DNA of 64,000 bases, from NCBI GenBank assembly GCA_903845935.1, contig CAIMZI010000064.1:17498-81497 (forward strand), written 5' to 3'. A model generated the notes under the pieces. It was not told the origin of the DNA. It made no database searches and saw nothing but the letters and a program-made list of their open reading frames with translations. The translations under genes were made by a program, and so were the position numbers. Positions 51,598 through 61,403 of this stretch are shown here, one piece after another (within the stretch, counting starts at the first letter, position 1; every line of letters starts with the position of its first letter). The DNA is from an uncultured beta proteobacterium (GTDB taxonomy: Bacteria > Pseudomonadota > Gammaproteobacteria > Burkholderiales > Burkholderiaceae_C).

Positions 51598-53334
51598 ATG
51601 TCAGCCACCGTCCAGGGCCCGTCCGCTGTGCCCACGCTCACTCACAGTGTGTCTGTTGGCCGCTGTGATGTGCCACTGATTGAACAAACCCTGGGCGCTT
51701 TCTTCGACGAAGTCGCCAATCGACTGCCAGAGCACGAGGCCTTGGTGAGCGTTCACCAGGGACACCGCTACAGCTATAGGGCGCTGCAAGCAGAGGCCAA
51801 TCGGCTCGCAAGCGCCTTGTTGGGGCTGGGTTTGTATCCGGGCGACCGGGTGGGCATTTGGTCGCACAACAATTCGCAGTGGCTGCTGATGCAGTTGGCC
51901 ACCGCCAAGGTCGGATTGGTGCTGGTGAATATCAACCCGGCCTATAGGGTGTCTGAACTCGAATATGCGCTGAACAAGGTAGCGTGCAAGGCGCTGGTCA
52001 CCATGGCCCGCTTCAAGACCAGCGATTACGTCGGCATGTTGTTGGAGCTGGTGCCTGAAATGCGCACCGCCCAGCCCGGCGCTCTGCACGGCGCACGCCT
52101 GCCCCATCTGCGCGACGTCATTTGGATCGATGAACCCGGGCAGGGCGAAGACCTGCCAGGAATGCTGCGTTTTTCCAGTCTGCTGGCTCGCGGAGACGCA
52201 AGCGATCCGCGCCTGGCCACGATGGGGGCTCATCTGCGAGCCACAGACCCCATCAACATCCAGTTCACCAGCGGTACCACCGGTTTTCCCAAAGGCGCGA
52301 CGCTGACGCACCGCAATATCTTGAATAACGGGTTTTTCATCGGTGAGGCCATGCAACTCACTGCCGCAGACCGCCTCTGCATTCCGGTGCCGCTCTACCA
52401 CTGCTTTGGCATGGTGCTGGGCAATTTGGCTTGTCTCACGCATGGCGCCACCATCGTCTATCCCAACGATGGATTCGATGCACTGACGGTGCTGCAAACC
52501 GTGCAGGACGAGAAATGCACCGGCTTGCATGGTGTGCCCACGATGTTTATTGCCGAACTTGACCATCCTCGCTTTGCCGAGTTTGATTTGTCCAGCCTGC
52601 GAACCGGCATCATGGCGGGCTCGCCCTGTCCGATTGAAGTGATGAAACGCGTGGTGCGCGACATGCACATGTCGCAAGTCACCATTGCTTATGGCATGAC
52701 CGAGACCAGCCCGGTGAGCTGCCAAAGCACCACCACCACGCCGCTGGAAAAGCGCGTGACCACGGTCGGCCAGGTGCAGCCGCATCTGCAGGTAAAAATT
52801 GTGGACCCCAGCACGGGTGAGGTGGTGTTGCCCCTGGTGTCGGGCGAACTGTGCACCAAGGGTTATTCGGTGATGCATGGTTATTGGGAAGACCCGGTGC
52901 GCACCGCAGAGACGATTGATGCCGACGGCTGGATGCACACCGGCGACCTGGCGACCATGGATGAACAGGGCTATGTGAACATCGTCGGGCGCATCAAAGA
53001 CATGGTGATCCGGGGTGGCGAAAATATCTATCCGCGCGAGATAGAAGAGTTTCTCTACCGACTGCCTCAGATCCAGGACGTGCAGGTGGTCGGTGTACCG
53101 GACCTCAAATATGGTGAGGAGCTCTGCGCCTGGATCGTGCTGAAGGAGCATCAAACTCTGAGCGAAGAGGAAATCCGCAGTTTTTGCAAGGGGCAGATTG
53201 CACACTACAAGGTGCCCCGCTATATCCGCTTTGTCAATGGCTTTCCCATGACTGTGACCGGCAAAATTCAGAAATTCAAGATCCGTGACGAAATGAAGCA
53301 AGCACTCGGCTTGCAAGATGACAAAACCGCCTGA
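51598..53334 (+). CDS. AMP-dependent acyl-CoA synthetase (medium/branched-chain)
   Basis: A 578-residue acyl-activating enzyme. The P-loop motif is [20 protein letters not shown], with YGMTETSP and the C-terminal hinge [20 protein letters not shown] and catalytic Lys ([10 protein letters not shown]). It forms acyl-CoA from a carboxylic acid. In front of the liu genes it may activate isovalerate or related branched acids; that is inference. Start ATG 51598, with AGGAG upstream. Confidence 0.92.
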   Translation: MSATVQGPSAVPTLTHSVSVGRCDVPLIEQTLGAFFDEVANRLPEHEALVSVHQGHRYSYRALQAEANRLASALLGLGLYPGDRVGIWSHNNSQWLLMQLATAKVGLVLVNINPAYRVSELEYALNKVACKALVTMARFKTSDYVGMLLELVPEMRTAQPGALHGARLPHLRDVIWIDEPGQGEDLPGMLRFSSLLARGDASDPRLATMGAHLRATDPINIQFTSGTTGFPKGATLTHRNILNNGFFIGEAMQLTAADRLCIPVPLYHCFGMVLGNLACLTHGATIVYPNDGFDALTVLQTVQDEKCTGLHGVPTMFIAELDHPRFAEFDLSSLRTGIMAGSPCPIEVMKRVVRDMHMSQVTIAYGMTETSPVSCQSTTTTPLEKRVTTVGQVQPHLQVKIVDPSTGEVVLPLVSGELCTKGYSVMHGYWEDPVRTAETIDADGWMHTGDLATMDEQGYVNIVGRIKDMVIRGGENIYPREIEEFLYRLPQIQDVQVVGVPDLKYGEELCAWIVLKEHQTLSEEEIRSFCKGQIAHYKVPRYIRFVNGFPMTVTGKIQKFKIRDEMKQALGLQDDKTA

Positions 53335-53342
53335 AAGAATCT

Positions 53343-54965
53343 ATGTCCCAACTGGATACCCAACTCAACTCCCGTTCTGCCGACTTCCAGGCCAATGCCC
53401 GCGCCATGCGCACCTTGGTGGACGGACTGAATGCACAAATCGCCAAGGCCGCACTGGGCGGTGGTGAGGCCGCACGTGCCAAACATACGGCGCGAGGCAA
53501 ATTGTTGCCCCGCGACCGGGTCGCCAACCTGCTGGATCCGGGCACGCCGTTTCTGGAGCTTTCGCCTTTGGCTGCATTGGGTATGTACCCCGATCGTGAC
53601 GGCAGCGACAGCGCGCCCAGCGCCGGTGTCATTGTGGGAATTGGTCGCGTCAGCGGTGTCGACTGCATGATTGTCTGCAACGACGCAACGGTCAAGGGCG
53701 GCACCTACTACCCGATGACGGTGAAGAAGCACCTGCGCGCCCAGGAAGTGGCCGCACAAAACAAGCTGCCGTGCATCTATCTGGTCGACTCGGGTGGTGC
53801 CAACCTGCCCAACCAGGATGAAGTGTTTCCGGATCGAGATCACTTTGGCCGCATTTTCTACAACCAGGCGAACATGAGCGCACAGGGCATTTCGCAAATC
53901 GCCGTGGTGATGGGAAGTTGCACTGCGGGCGGCGCCTATGTGCCGGCAATGAGCGATGAAACCATCATCGTCAAAAACCAGGGAACCATTTTTCTGGGTG
54001 GTCCGCCCCTGGTCAAAGCGGCAACCGGTGAGGTGGTTACGGCCGAGGACCTGGGCGGTGGTGACGTGCATACGCGGCTCTCCGGGGTGGCCGACCATCT
54101 GGCGCAAAACGACCTGCATGCGCTGTCGCTGACCCGTACTGCGGTTGCGAATCTCAACCGTGGCAAGGCCATCAACACGCAGTTGCGTCAAAGCGTTGCA
54201 CCACGCTTCCCGGCCGAAGAGCTGTATGGGGTGATTCCTACCGATACCCGCAAACCGTTTGATGTGCGTGAGATCATTGCGCGCATGGTCGATGCGTCCG
54301 AGTTCCATGAATTCAAGCCGCGTTTTGGTACCACTCTGGTGTGCGGATTTGCACACGTGGAAGGCATGCCGGTAGGCATCATCGCCAACAACGGCATTTT
54401 GTTTTCAGAGTCGGCGCTCAAGGGCGCGCACTTCATTGAGCTGTGCTGCCAACGCAAGATTCCATTGGTGTTCTTGCAAAATATCACCGGCTTTATGGTC
54501 GGGCGCAAATACGAGAACGAAGGCATTGCAAGAAACGGCGCCAAGATGGTGACGGCCGTAGCCACCGCTGCAGTACCCAAGTTCACCATCATCATTGGCG
54601 GCAGCTTTGGCGCTGGCAACTACGGCATGTGCGGGCGAGCCTTCAGTCCTCGCTTCCTGTGGATGTGGCCAAACGCCAGGATCAGCGTAATGGGCGGTGA
54701 ACAGGCCGCCAGCGTTCTGGCGACGGTGCGCCGTGACGGCATCGAAGCCAAGGGTGGCCAGTGGAGCGTTGAAGAGGAAGAGGCTTTCAAGGCACCGATT
54801 CGGCTCCAATATGAAGAGCAGGGCCATCCTTTTTACGCCAGCGCGCGCCTGTGGGACGACGGCATCATTGATCCGGCCGACACCCGCCGCGTCTTGGCGC
54901 TTGGCCTGAGTGCCTCCTTGAATGCGCCGGTTGCGGACACCCAGTTCGGTGTGTTCCGGATGTAA
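53343..54965 (+). CDS. liuB: Methylcrotonoyl-CoA carboxylase carboxyltransferase subunit
   Basis: A 540-residue carboxyltransferase subunit. [20 protein letters not shown] and [15 protein letters not shown] are characteristic of methylcrotonyl-CoA carboxylase beta rather than PccB. It carboxylates 3-methylcrotonyl-CoA with biotin from LiuD in leucine breakdown. Eight bases after the synthetase gene. Confidence 0.95.
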   Translation: MSQLDTQLNSRSADFQANARAMRTLVDGLNAQIAKAALGGGEAARAKHTARGKLLPRDRVANLLDPGTPFLELSPLAALGMYPDRDGSDSAPSAGVIVGIGRVSGVDCMIVCNDATVKGGTYYPMTVKKHLRAQEVAAQNKLPCIYLVDSGGANLPNQDEVFPDRDHFGRIFYNQANMSAQGISQIAVVMGSCTAGGAYVPAMSDETIIVKNQGTIFLGGPPLVKAATGEVVTAEDLGGGDVHTRLSGVADHLAQNDLHALSLTRTAVANLNRGKAINTQLRQSVAPRFPAEELYGVIPTDTRKPFDVREIIARMVDASEFHEFKPRFGTTLVCGFAHVEGMPVGIIANNGILFSESALKGAHFIELCCQRKIPLVFLQNITGFMVGRKYENEGIARNGAKMVTAVATAAVPKFTIIIGGSFGAGNYGMCGRAFSPRFLWMWPNARISVMGGEQAASVLATVRRDGIEAKGGQWSVEEEEAFKAPIRLQYEEQGHPFYASARLWDDGIIDPADTRRVLALGLSASLNAPVADTQFGVFRM

Positions 54966-54967
54966 AC

Positions 54968-55747
54968 ATGGCTGCATTACACATCTCGCAACAGGGTTCG
55001 GTGCTGACCATTGCGCTGAACCGACCGGAAGTTCGCAACGCCTTCAACGATGAAGTGATCCAGGAGCTCACGCATGCATTTCATGCGCTAGGCCAGCGCA
55101 CCGACGTGCGCGCCGTGGTGTTGGCAGCGGTTGGGCCAGCCTTCTGTGCCGGGGCCGACCTCAACTGGATGCGCCGCATGGCCGATTACACGCGTGCCGA
55201 AAATGTCGCCGACGCCGGCGCCCTGGCTGCCATGCTGCACGCCATCTATACCTGTCCCCAGCCGACCATTGCCCGGATTCAGGGCGACGTGTATGCCGGT
55301 GGCGTAGGGCTGGTGGCGGTGTGCGACATGGCCGTCAGCATCGACAGCGCCACCTATTGCTTAAGCGAGGTGAAGCTGGGGTTGATCCCTGCGACCATCG
55401 GTCCCTACGTGATGCGAGCGATGGGAGCACGAGCGGCGCATCGCTACTTTCTGACTGCCGAAAAATTCGACGCGGCCGAAGCGCACCGTCTGGGCTTTGT
55501 TCATGCGGTGGTGCCAGCCGCGCTTCTGGACGCCAAGGTCGATGAACTGGTCCAAAGCGTTGTCAGCGCCGGTCCGGCCGCGGTGCGGGCCTGCAAGGGC
55601 TTGCTGCATGAGGTCGCCGAGCAAGAGATCAACGCCGCTCTGATTGCCCGCACGGTCGACGCCATTGCGGATATCCGCACCAGCCCCGAGGGACGCGAAG
55701 GCGTCCAATCCTTTCTGCAAAAGCGCAAGCCCCATTGGTTGGTCTAA
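54968..55747 (+). CDS. liuC: Methylglutaconyl-CoA hydratase (enoyl-CoA hydratase family)
   Basis: A 259-residue crotonase-fold protein. AFCAGADLNWM and GDVYAGGVGLVAVCDMAVS form the oxyanion hole, and YCLSEVKLGLIPATIGPYV holds the catalytic Glu region. Placed between the MCC subunits, it should hydrate 3-methylglutaconyl-CoA to HMG-CoA. Two bases after liuB. Confidence 0.93.
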   Translation: MAALHISQQGSVLTIALNRPEVRNAFNDEVIQELTHAFHALGQRTDVRAVVLAAVGPAFCAGADLNWMRRMADYTRAENVADAGALAAMLHAIYTCPQPTIARIQGDVYAGGVGLVAVCDMAVSIDSATYCLSEVKLGLIPATIGPYVMRAMGARAAHRYFLTAEKFDAAEAHRLGFVHAVVPAALLDAKVDELVQSVVSAGPAAVRACKGLLHEVAEQEINAALIARTVDAIADIRTSPEGREGVQSFLQKRKPHWLV

Positions 55748-55765
55748 GTTCTCAGGAAACACCTC

Positions 55766-57799
55766 ATGTTCAAAAAAATTCTTATTGCCAACCGTGGCGA
55801 GATCGCTTGCCGTGTCGCACAAACGGCGCGCCGCCTCGCGGTGCAGACCGTGGCGGTCTATTCGGATGCGGACGCCAATGCCAAGCACGTCGCCGCCTGC
55901 GACGAGTCGGTGCATATCGGGGGCAGTGCGCCGCGCGATAGTTATCTGCGTTGGGAGGCCATCATTGAAGCGGCGCTGGCGACCGGTGCGCAGGCCATCC
56001 ATCCCGGCTATGGCTTTCTCAGCGAAAACGAAGAATTTGCCAAGGCGTGCGCGGCTGCCGGACTGGTGTTCATCGGACCACCCGCTTCTGCCATCAAGGC
56101 TATGGGCCTGAAGGCCGAGTCCAAACAACTGATGGAAAAAGCCGGCGTGCCTTTGGTGCCTGGCTACCACGGTGCCGACCAGGATCCCGACCTGCTGCAA
56201 CGCGAGGCCGACCAGATTGGCTACCCGGTGCTGATCAAGGCTAGTGCCGGAGGTGGCGGCAAGGGCATGCGTGCGGTTGACCGCAGCGAAGAATTTGCTG
56301 CGGCACTGGCCAGTTGCAAGCGCGAGGCCATCAACAGCTTTGGTGACGATGCCGTGTTGATTGAAAAATATGTGCAGCGGCCGCGCCACATTGAAATTCA
56401 AGTGTTTGGCGACAGCTATGGCAACTATGTCTATCTTTTCGAGCGCGACTGCTCGGTGCAGCGACGCCATCAAAAAGTGCTGGAAGAGGCGCCGGCGCCC
56501 GGCATGACAGAGGCCATTCGGGCACGCATGGGAGAGGCGGCAGTGGCAGCCGCGCGCACCGTCCACTATGTCGGTGCCGGTACGGTGGAATTCATTGTTG
56601 AGCAGACGGATTACGACCAGCCGGAATCGATGAAGTTCTATTTCATGGAAATGAACACCCGCTTGCAGGTGGAGCATCCGGTCACCGAGGCCATCACCGG
56701 TCTGGATCTGGTGGAGTGGCAGTTGCGTGTGGCCAGCGGCGAGCGCTTGCCCCTGGCGCAAGCCGACTTGAAGATCCACGGCCATGCGATCGAAGCGCGC
56801 ATCTGTGCCGAGAATCCGGATAACAACTTTTTGCCTGCGACCGGAACGCTTCAGGTCTATGGCCTGCCGCCATGCGCCACCTTTGTGCGTGCCGAACAGG
56901 GCGTGCGGGTGGATTCCGGGGTGCGCGAGGGCGACACCATTAGCCCGTTCTACGACTCCATGGTTGCCAAACTGATTGTGCACGGAAGCACCCGTGAAGA
57001 GGCGCTGGCACGAATGGACGCGGCCCTGGCGCAAACGCACATCGTCGGCTTGGCCACCAATGTGCAATTCCTGCGCCATGTGGTGAGCTCGGGCGCATTT
57101 TCCACCGCACAACTCGACACCGCACTCATTCAGCGCGAGTCAGCCGCACTGTTCGGACAAACCAAGTTGGGCATGCCGGTGGTGGCAGCGGCCTTGCTGT
57201 CGCATCTGATGGAAAAGGAAACCCGCGCCTTTGAAAAGCCCGACGCACGCGGCTGGGTCGATCCCTGGGGTCGCCGAGACGGCTGGCGTTCGCACGGCCC
57301 TTCGCTGCGCAGTTTCATGATGGAGTTTCGTGGCGAGGCGCACACCGTGGTGCTGACACGCGCCCATGGTGGCGTGCTGCAATTGCTGATCGATGGCACT
57401 TCCTATGAATTGAATTTTGCCAGCACCGCAAGCGGCGCGCTGGACGTGCGCTTGGGCGCTCAGCGGGTGTTGGCTCATGTGTATCAAACCGGCGAAGTGG
57501 CTCACGTGTTCACGGCCCAAGGTGCTGCCGAAATCACGGTAGTGGATGCATTGGCGCACGCCGGCGAAAGCCGCAGCGACGTCGGCCGCCTCACCGCACC
57601 GATGCCCGGCAAGGTGGTGTCATTTGCCGTCAAGGTGGGAGACAAGGTCACCAAGGGCCAGCCGCTGGCCGTGATGGACGCCATGAAGATGGAGCACCTG
57701 ATTGCCGCGCCGGTCGATGGCGTGGTAGCCGAACTGCTGTACGCCGTCGGTGACCAGGTGGCCGAGGGTGCCGAGCTACTCAAGTTGGTGACAGCATGA
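55766..57799 (+). CDS. liuD: Methylcrotonoyl-CoA carboxylase biotin-containing subunit
   Basis: A 677-residue protein with biotin carboxylase (MFKKILIANRGEIACRVAQT; KASAGGGGKGMRA), a BT domain and a biotinyl domain with K641 in DAMKMEH. Partner of LiuB. Its stop overlaps the liuE ATG. Homologous to PccA at 18539-20587 but clearly a distinct paralog. Confidence 0.95.
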   Translation: MFKKILIANRGEIACRVAQTARRLAVQTVAVYSDADANAKHVAACDESVHIGGSAPRDSYLRWEAIIEAALATGAQAIHPGYGFLSENEEFAKACAAAGLVFIGPPASAIKAMGLKAESKQLMEKAGVPLVPGYHGADQDPDLLQREADQIGYPVLIKASAGGGGKGMRAVDRSEEFAAALASCKREAINSFGDDAVLIEKYVQRPRHIEIQVFGDSYGNYVYLFERDCSVQRRHQKVLEEAPAPGMTEAIRARMGEAAVAAARTVHYVGAGTVEFIVEQTDYDQPESMKFYFMEMNTRLQVEHPVTEAITGLDLVEWQLRVASGERLPLAQADLKIHGHAIEARICAENPDNNFLPATGTLQVYGLPPCATFVRAEQGVRVDSGVREGDTISPFYDSMVAKLIVHGSTREEALARMDAALAQTHIVGLATNVQFLRHVVSSGAFSTAQLDTALIQRESAALFGQTKLGMPVVAAALLSHLMEKETRAFEKPDARGWVDPWGRRDGWRSHGPSLRSFMMEFRGEAHTVVLTRAHGGVLQLLIDGTSYELNFASTASGALDVRLGAQRVLAHVYQTGEVAHVFTAQGAAEITVVDALAHAGESRSDVGRLTAPMPGKVVSFAVKVGDKVTKGQPLAVMDAMKMEHLIAAPVDGVVAELLYAVGDQVAEGAELLKLVTA

Positions 57800-58704
57800 C
57801 GCTTCCTCAGCGCGTCAAACTGGTGGATGTCGGTCCGCGCGACGGACTGCAAAATGAAAAGCAGCCGGTGCCAGCCGCTGTCAAGATCGAGTTGGTTCAT
57901 CGCTTGCAGGATGCCGGCCTGAGCGAAATTGAAGTCACCAGCTTTGTGTCGCCCAAATGGGTGCCGCAAATGGCCGACAACGCCGAAGTCATGGCCGGCA
58001 TTGTGCGCAAATCGGGCGTGCGCTATTCGGTGCTCACTCCCAATATGCAGGGCTTTGATGCGGCAGTAGCCTCGCGCCCGGATGAGGTCGTGGTGTTCGG
58101 ATCCGCCAGTGAAGCCTTCAGCTTGAAGAACATCAATTGCTCGATTGCCCAGAGCATTGAGCGTTTTCGCCCGGTCGTGCTGGCCGCCAAGGCGCTGGGT
58201 ATGACGGTTCGCGGCGCCATGAGTTGCACGGTCGGTTGTCCCTATGAAGGCGAGATCGCGCCGCACAGGGTGGCCTATCTTGCCGGCCTGATGAAAGACA
58301 TTGGCGTAGACCATGTGGGCGTCTCCGACACCATAGGCGTAGGCACACCGCTGAAGGTGCAGCGCGCCTTGGAAGCCACCTTGCAACACTATGACGTGGA
58401 CCATATTTCCGGTCACTACCACGACACCTATGGGCAGGCCCTGGCGAATACATTGGCCAGTCTGGAGTTGGGCATCTGGAACTTTGACACCTCGGTCGCC
58501 GGCCTGGGCGGCTGCCCCTATGCCAAGGGTGCTACCGGCAATGTCGCCACCGAAGATGTGGTCTATATGCTGCACGGCATGGGTATTGAGACCGGCATTG
58601 ATCTGGACAAGCTGATCGATGCTGGAAACTTTATCAGCGAGGCCCTGGGCCGCAAACCCTTGTCACGCGCTGCCAATGCACTGCTGGCCAAAAGACTGGG
58701 TTGA
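57796..58704 (+). CDS. liuE: Hydroxymethylglutaryl-CoA lyase
   Basis: A 302-residue TIM-barrel lyase splitting HMG-CoA to acetoacetate and acetyl-CoA. VDVGPRDGLQNEKQPV is the N-terminal metal/substrate strand, GHYHDTYGQA carries metal histidines, and the catalytic loop reads GLGGCPYAKGATGN. The ATG overlaps the liuD stop (ATGA). Confidence 0.96.
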   Translation: MTLPQRVKLVDVGPRDGLQNEKQPVPAAVKIELVHRLQDAGLSEIEVTSFVSPKWVPQMADNAEVMAGIVRKSGVRYSVLTPNMQGFDAAVASRPDEVVVFGSASEAFSLKNINCSIAQSIERFRPVVLAAKALGMTVRGAMSCTVGCPYEGEIAPHRVAYLAGLMKDIGVDHVGVSDTIGVGTPLKVQRALEATLQHYDVDHISGHYHDTYGQALANTLASLELGIWNFDTSVAGLGGCPYAKGATGNVATEDVVYMLHGMGIETGIDLDKLIDAGNFISEALGRKPLSRAANALLAKRLG

Positions 58705-58762
58705 GCGCTTGCGCTGACCCGTTGAATCGTTATCGAATACAACCATTACTCAAGGATCAATC

Positions 58763-59944
58763 ATGAATGGAATGCCTGGACTGAACTTTCAACTCGGTGA
58801 AGACATTGACGCCCTGCGCGATGCCGTGCACGCGTTTGCGCAGGAAGAGATCGCACCCCGTGCGGCCGAGATCGACCGCTCTGACCAGTTCCCGATGGAT
58901 CTGTGGCAGAAGATGGGCTCATTGGGCGTGCTGGGCATCACCGTGGGCGAGGAATATGGCGGCGCCAATATGGGTTATCTGGCGCACATGATTGCCATGG
59001 AAGAAATTTCCCGTGCCTCGGCCTCGGTGGGCCTCTCCTACGGCGCGCACAGCAACCTCTGCGTCAACCAGATTCGACGCAATGGCACGCCCGAGCAGCG
59101 CGCCAAATACCTGCCCAAACTCATCACCGGCGAACATGTGGGCGCCTTGGCCATGAGCGAGCCGGGTGCCGGATCCGACGTGCTGAGCATGAAGCTCAAG
59201 GCCGAAGACAAGGGCGGCTACTACCTCTTGAACGGCAACAAGATGTGGATCACCAACGGCCCCGACGCCGACACCCTGGTGGTCTACGCCAAGAGCGAGC
59301 CCGAACTCGGTGCACGCGGCGTCACCGCCTTCCTGATCGAAAAAGGCATGAAGGGCTTTTCCATCGCGCAAAAGCTCGACAAGCTGGGCATGCGCGGCAG
59401 CCACACCGGCGAGCTGGTGTTCAACAACGTGGAAGTGCCCGAGGCCAACATCCTGGGCGGCCTGAACATGGGCGCCAAGGTGCTGATGAGCGGCCTGGAC
59501 TACGAGCGCGCCGTGCTGACCGGCGGCCCGCTTGGCATCATGCAGTCGGTGATGGACAACGTGATTCCCTACATCCACGACCGCAAGCAGTTTGGCCAAA
59601 GCATTGGCGAGTTCCAGCTGATTCAGGGCAAGGTGGCCGACATGTACACGGTGCTGCAGGCCGGCCGCTCTTTTGCCTACACCGTGGCCAAGAACCTCGA
59701 TTTGCTGGGCACTGAGCATGTGCGCCAGGTGCGCAAGGACTGTGCCTCGGTGATCCTGTGGACCGCCGAAAAAGCCACCTGGATGGCCGGCGAGGGAGTG
59801 CAGATTTTTGGTGGCAACGGCTACATCAACGAATACCCGCTGGGGCGCCTGTGGCGCGATGCCAAGTTGTACGAAATCGGCGCCGGCACCAGCGAAATTC
59901 GCCGCATGTTGATCGGCCGTGAGCTGTTTGCTGAAACTTGCTAG
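58763..59944 (+). CDS. liuA: Isovaleryl-CoA dehydrogenase
   Basis: A 393-residue acyl-CoA dehydrogenase that oxidises isovaleryl-CoA to 3-methylcrotonyl-Co[28 protein letters not shown] and [20 protein letters not shown] are standard; the catalytic Glu of IVD is expected in the loop around GLDYERAVL. It is the last gene of the cluster, after a 58-base gap, whereas liuA often comes first. It may have its own promoter; none is clear. Confidence 0.95.
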   Translation: MNGMPGLNFQLGEDIDALRDAVHAFAQEEIAPRAAEIDRSDQFPMDLWQKMGSLGVLGITVGEEYGGANMGYLAHMIAMEEISRASASVGLSYGAHSNLCVNQIRRNGTPEQRAKYLPKLITGEHVGALAMSEPGAGSDVLSMKLKAEDKGGYYLLNGNKMWITNGPDADTLVVYAKSEPELGARGVTAFLIEKGMKGFSIAQKLDKLGMRGSHTGELVFNNVEVPEANILGGLNMGAKVLMSGLDYERAVLTGGPLGIMQSVMDNVIPYIHDRKQFGQSIGEFQLIQGKVADMYTVLQAGRSFAYTVAKNLDLLGTEHVRQVRKDCASVILWTAEKATWMAGEGVQIFGGNGYINEYPLGRLWRDAKLYEIGAGTSEIRRMLIGRELFAETC

Positions 59945-59989
59945 CCTAGGGGGCTAGACGCCCACCCAGCGCAGCGTCCTATTCGCAGC

Positions 59990-60238
59990 TTAGTGCTTCA
60001 TTCCGCAGAACCTGCCAATGGCTACGCCCTTGCACGCTGGCAGCAAAGCACCCTCACAGACCTCATCCGCCTTGCCTTCCCTGAGGCATTTTGCGGCCTG
60101 TGTGTGGGCCGCAGCAATCGTCTCGTGCTTGGCAATGTCATCCAAGGTTTCCTGGCTGAGTGGTGTAGAGGCTGTTGCAGTTGCATAGGCGGCAGCTGAG
60201 ACGGCAAAAAAGACCGATGCCAAAATCCATTTTTTCAT
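59990..60238 (-). CDS. Small secreted Cys-containing protein
   Basis: An 82-residue protein with a signal peptide (MKKWILASVFFAVSAAAYAT). The mature part of about 60 residues has four cysteines (KCLREGK, EVCEGALL, PACKGVAIG, FCGMKH), which could form two disulfides in the periplasm. No family recognised. Located upstream of nothing on its strand and downstream of the universal stress gene, 40 bases apart, so it may be co-transcribed with it. Confidence 0.6.
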   Translation of the reverse strand: MKKWILASVFFAVSAAAYATATASTPLSQETLDDIAKHETIAAAHTQAAKCLREGKADEVCEGALLPACKGVAIGRFCGMKH

Positions 60239-60278
60239 TGTGTTACCTGGGTTTAAAAAAGTTCAGGCTGGGCGCTGT

Positions 60279-60716
60279 TCACCCCTTAATCACGCACAGC
60301 ACGCTGCAGGGAGCATGCTCAATCAAGGCGCCTGACACCGAGCCGCGCCACCAGCGGGCAGCCCAGCTGTCCAGGTGCTTGTGGCCCACCACGATCAGCT
60401 CTGCCTGGGTCTTGCGGGCGAACTCCGCTATCTCGTGCACCGACTCGCCCATCAGCAGCTCACCCTGGGCCTGAAGGCCGGCTTCGGCCATGCGCTTGAG
60501 GCCGTCATCCAAAATGCTCTGGAAGCGCTGCTTGTCGCGCTCGGCAATTTCCGGAATGTAAATGCTGCCGTCGTAGCCCGCCAAATTGACGGGGGAGGGC
60601 ATCACCGCTATCAGCCATAGGGCCGCGTGACTCCACTGCGCCAACTCCTGGCTTTGCAACAGCGCCTGCTGCCCGGCCTCAGACCCGTCGTAGGCTAAAA
60701 CAATGGTTTTGTACAT
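60279..60716 (-). CDS. Universal stress protein (UspA family)
   Basis: A 145-residue single-domain Usp (MYKTIVLAYDGSEAGQQALL; C-terminal GSVSGALIEHAPCSVLCV). The ATP-binding motif G-x2-G-x9-G-S is present except that the second Gly is His (VGHKHLD...RGSVSG), so ATP binding is uncertain. Universal stress proteins support survival in starvation or low oxygen; no FNR box precedes this one. Confidence 0.9.
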   Translation of the reverse strand: MYKTIVLAYDGSEAGQQALLQSQELAQWSHAALWLIAVMPSPVNLAGYDGSIYIPEIAERDKQRFQSILDDGLKRMAEAGLQAQGELLMGESVHEIAEFARKTQAELIVVGHKHLDSWAARWWRGSVSGALIEHAPCSVLCVIKG

Positions 60717-60748
60717 GGCGTGTTTCCTTTGGTGCGGAGTCTCGGTGC

Positions 60749-61075
60749 TTACTCAAAAAGCGTGGACACCTTCGCCAGCACCTCGTCCATGATAGCTTCT
60801 GGCAAAGAGTCCACCTTGCGCGCATGGCGGGCATTTAGGTCGATCACACGGGGTTGGTCGCAACGAACAATACCCGTTGTCTTGATGCCGTTCAAGGGAA
60901 CGGAGAAGCCCAGGCGGGGGGCGAACTCGCCGCCATTGGTAATAGGTAGTACCACCGGCAAGTGAGATGCTTCGTTGAATTCGGTCGGCGACACAATCAG
61001 CACGGGGCGACTTCCACGTTGCTCGCGTCCTTCTGTGGGATCCAGTGACACCAGGTAAATGTCACCGCGCTTCAT
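60749..61075 (-). CDS. PemK/MazF-family mRNA interferase toxin
   Basis: A 108-residue toxin of the MazF/PemK/ChpB fold: MKRGDIYLVSLDPTEGREQR, RPVLIVSPTEFNEASHLPVV, and GIVRCDQPRVIDL near the catalytic surface. Such toxins cut RNA. Its ATG overlaps the antitoxin stop by four bases, the common arrangement. All fold motifs look intact. Confidence 0.9.
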   Translation of the reverse strand: MKRGDIYLVSLDPTEGREQRGSRPVLIVSPTEFNEASHLPVVLPITNGGEFAPRLGFSVPLNGIKTTGIVRCDQPRVIDLNARHARKVDSLPEAIMDEVLAKVSTLFE

Positions 61076-61329
61076 ATCAGCTCGCCACCCACAGCGGGCG
61101 CGTCAAGCCATTCGCGTTCTTGTGCAGAGGGGGATTGCGAATAGTCTGATGCGGCCAGAAGCTCGGCCAGCGAGTAGCGCAGAGGGGGCTTGGGTTCCAC
61201 CACCAAGCGGCCTTGATCCACGGCCATGCCGACCATGGCGCCCACCCGCATGTGCAACTGATCGAGAAATGCGGGTGGCACAGCCAACATGACCGAGCCG
61301 CCGACCTTGCGTAGCGTGGTTGTATGCAT
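61072..61329 (-). CDS. PemI/MazE-type antitoxin (AbrB/SpoVT fold)
   Basis: An 85-residue protein with an N-terminal swapped-hairpin DNA-binding domain (TLRKVGGSVMLAVPPAFLDQ, then GRLVVEP) and an acidic, Ser-rich C-terminal tail that would bind the toxin. First gene of the pair. The 18-base palindrome at 61350-61367 just upstream is a good candidate operator. Confidence 0.87.
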   Translation of the reverse strand: MHTTTLRKVGGSVMLAVPPAFLDQLHMRVGAMVGMAVDQGRLVVEPKPPLRYSLAELLAASDYSQSPSAQEREWLDAPAVGGELI

Positions 61330-61349
61330 AGGATGTCTCTTTTAGGTGA

Positions 61350-61367
61350 GTTATATACGAATATAAC
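61350..61367 (-). promoter_or_regulatory. Palindromic operator candidate of the toxin-antitoxin operon
   Basis: GTTATAT (61350-61356) and ATATAAC (61361-61367) form a perfect 7-bp inverted repeat around ACGA, 20 bases before the antitoxin ATG. The A/T content also fits a -10 region, so autorepression by antitoxin binding is plausible. Confidence 0.65.
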
Positions 61368-61403
61368 AGAGATCAACCCTTCCCTCCATACAAGAGCAAC
61401 CCC

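Noticed and set aside
51601..53316. Long minus-strand open frame opposite the acyl-CoA synthetase
   Set aside because: No recognisable domain, His-rich shadow of the coding strand.
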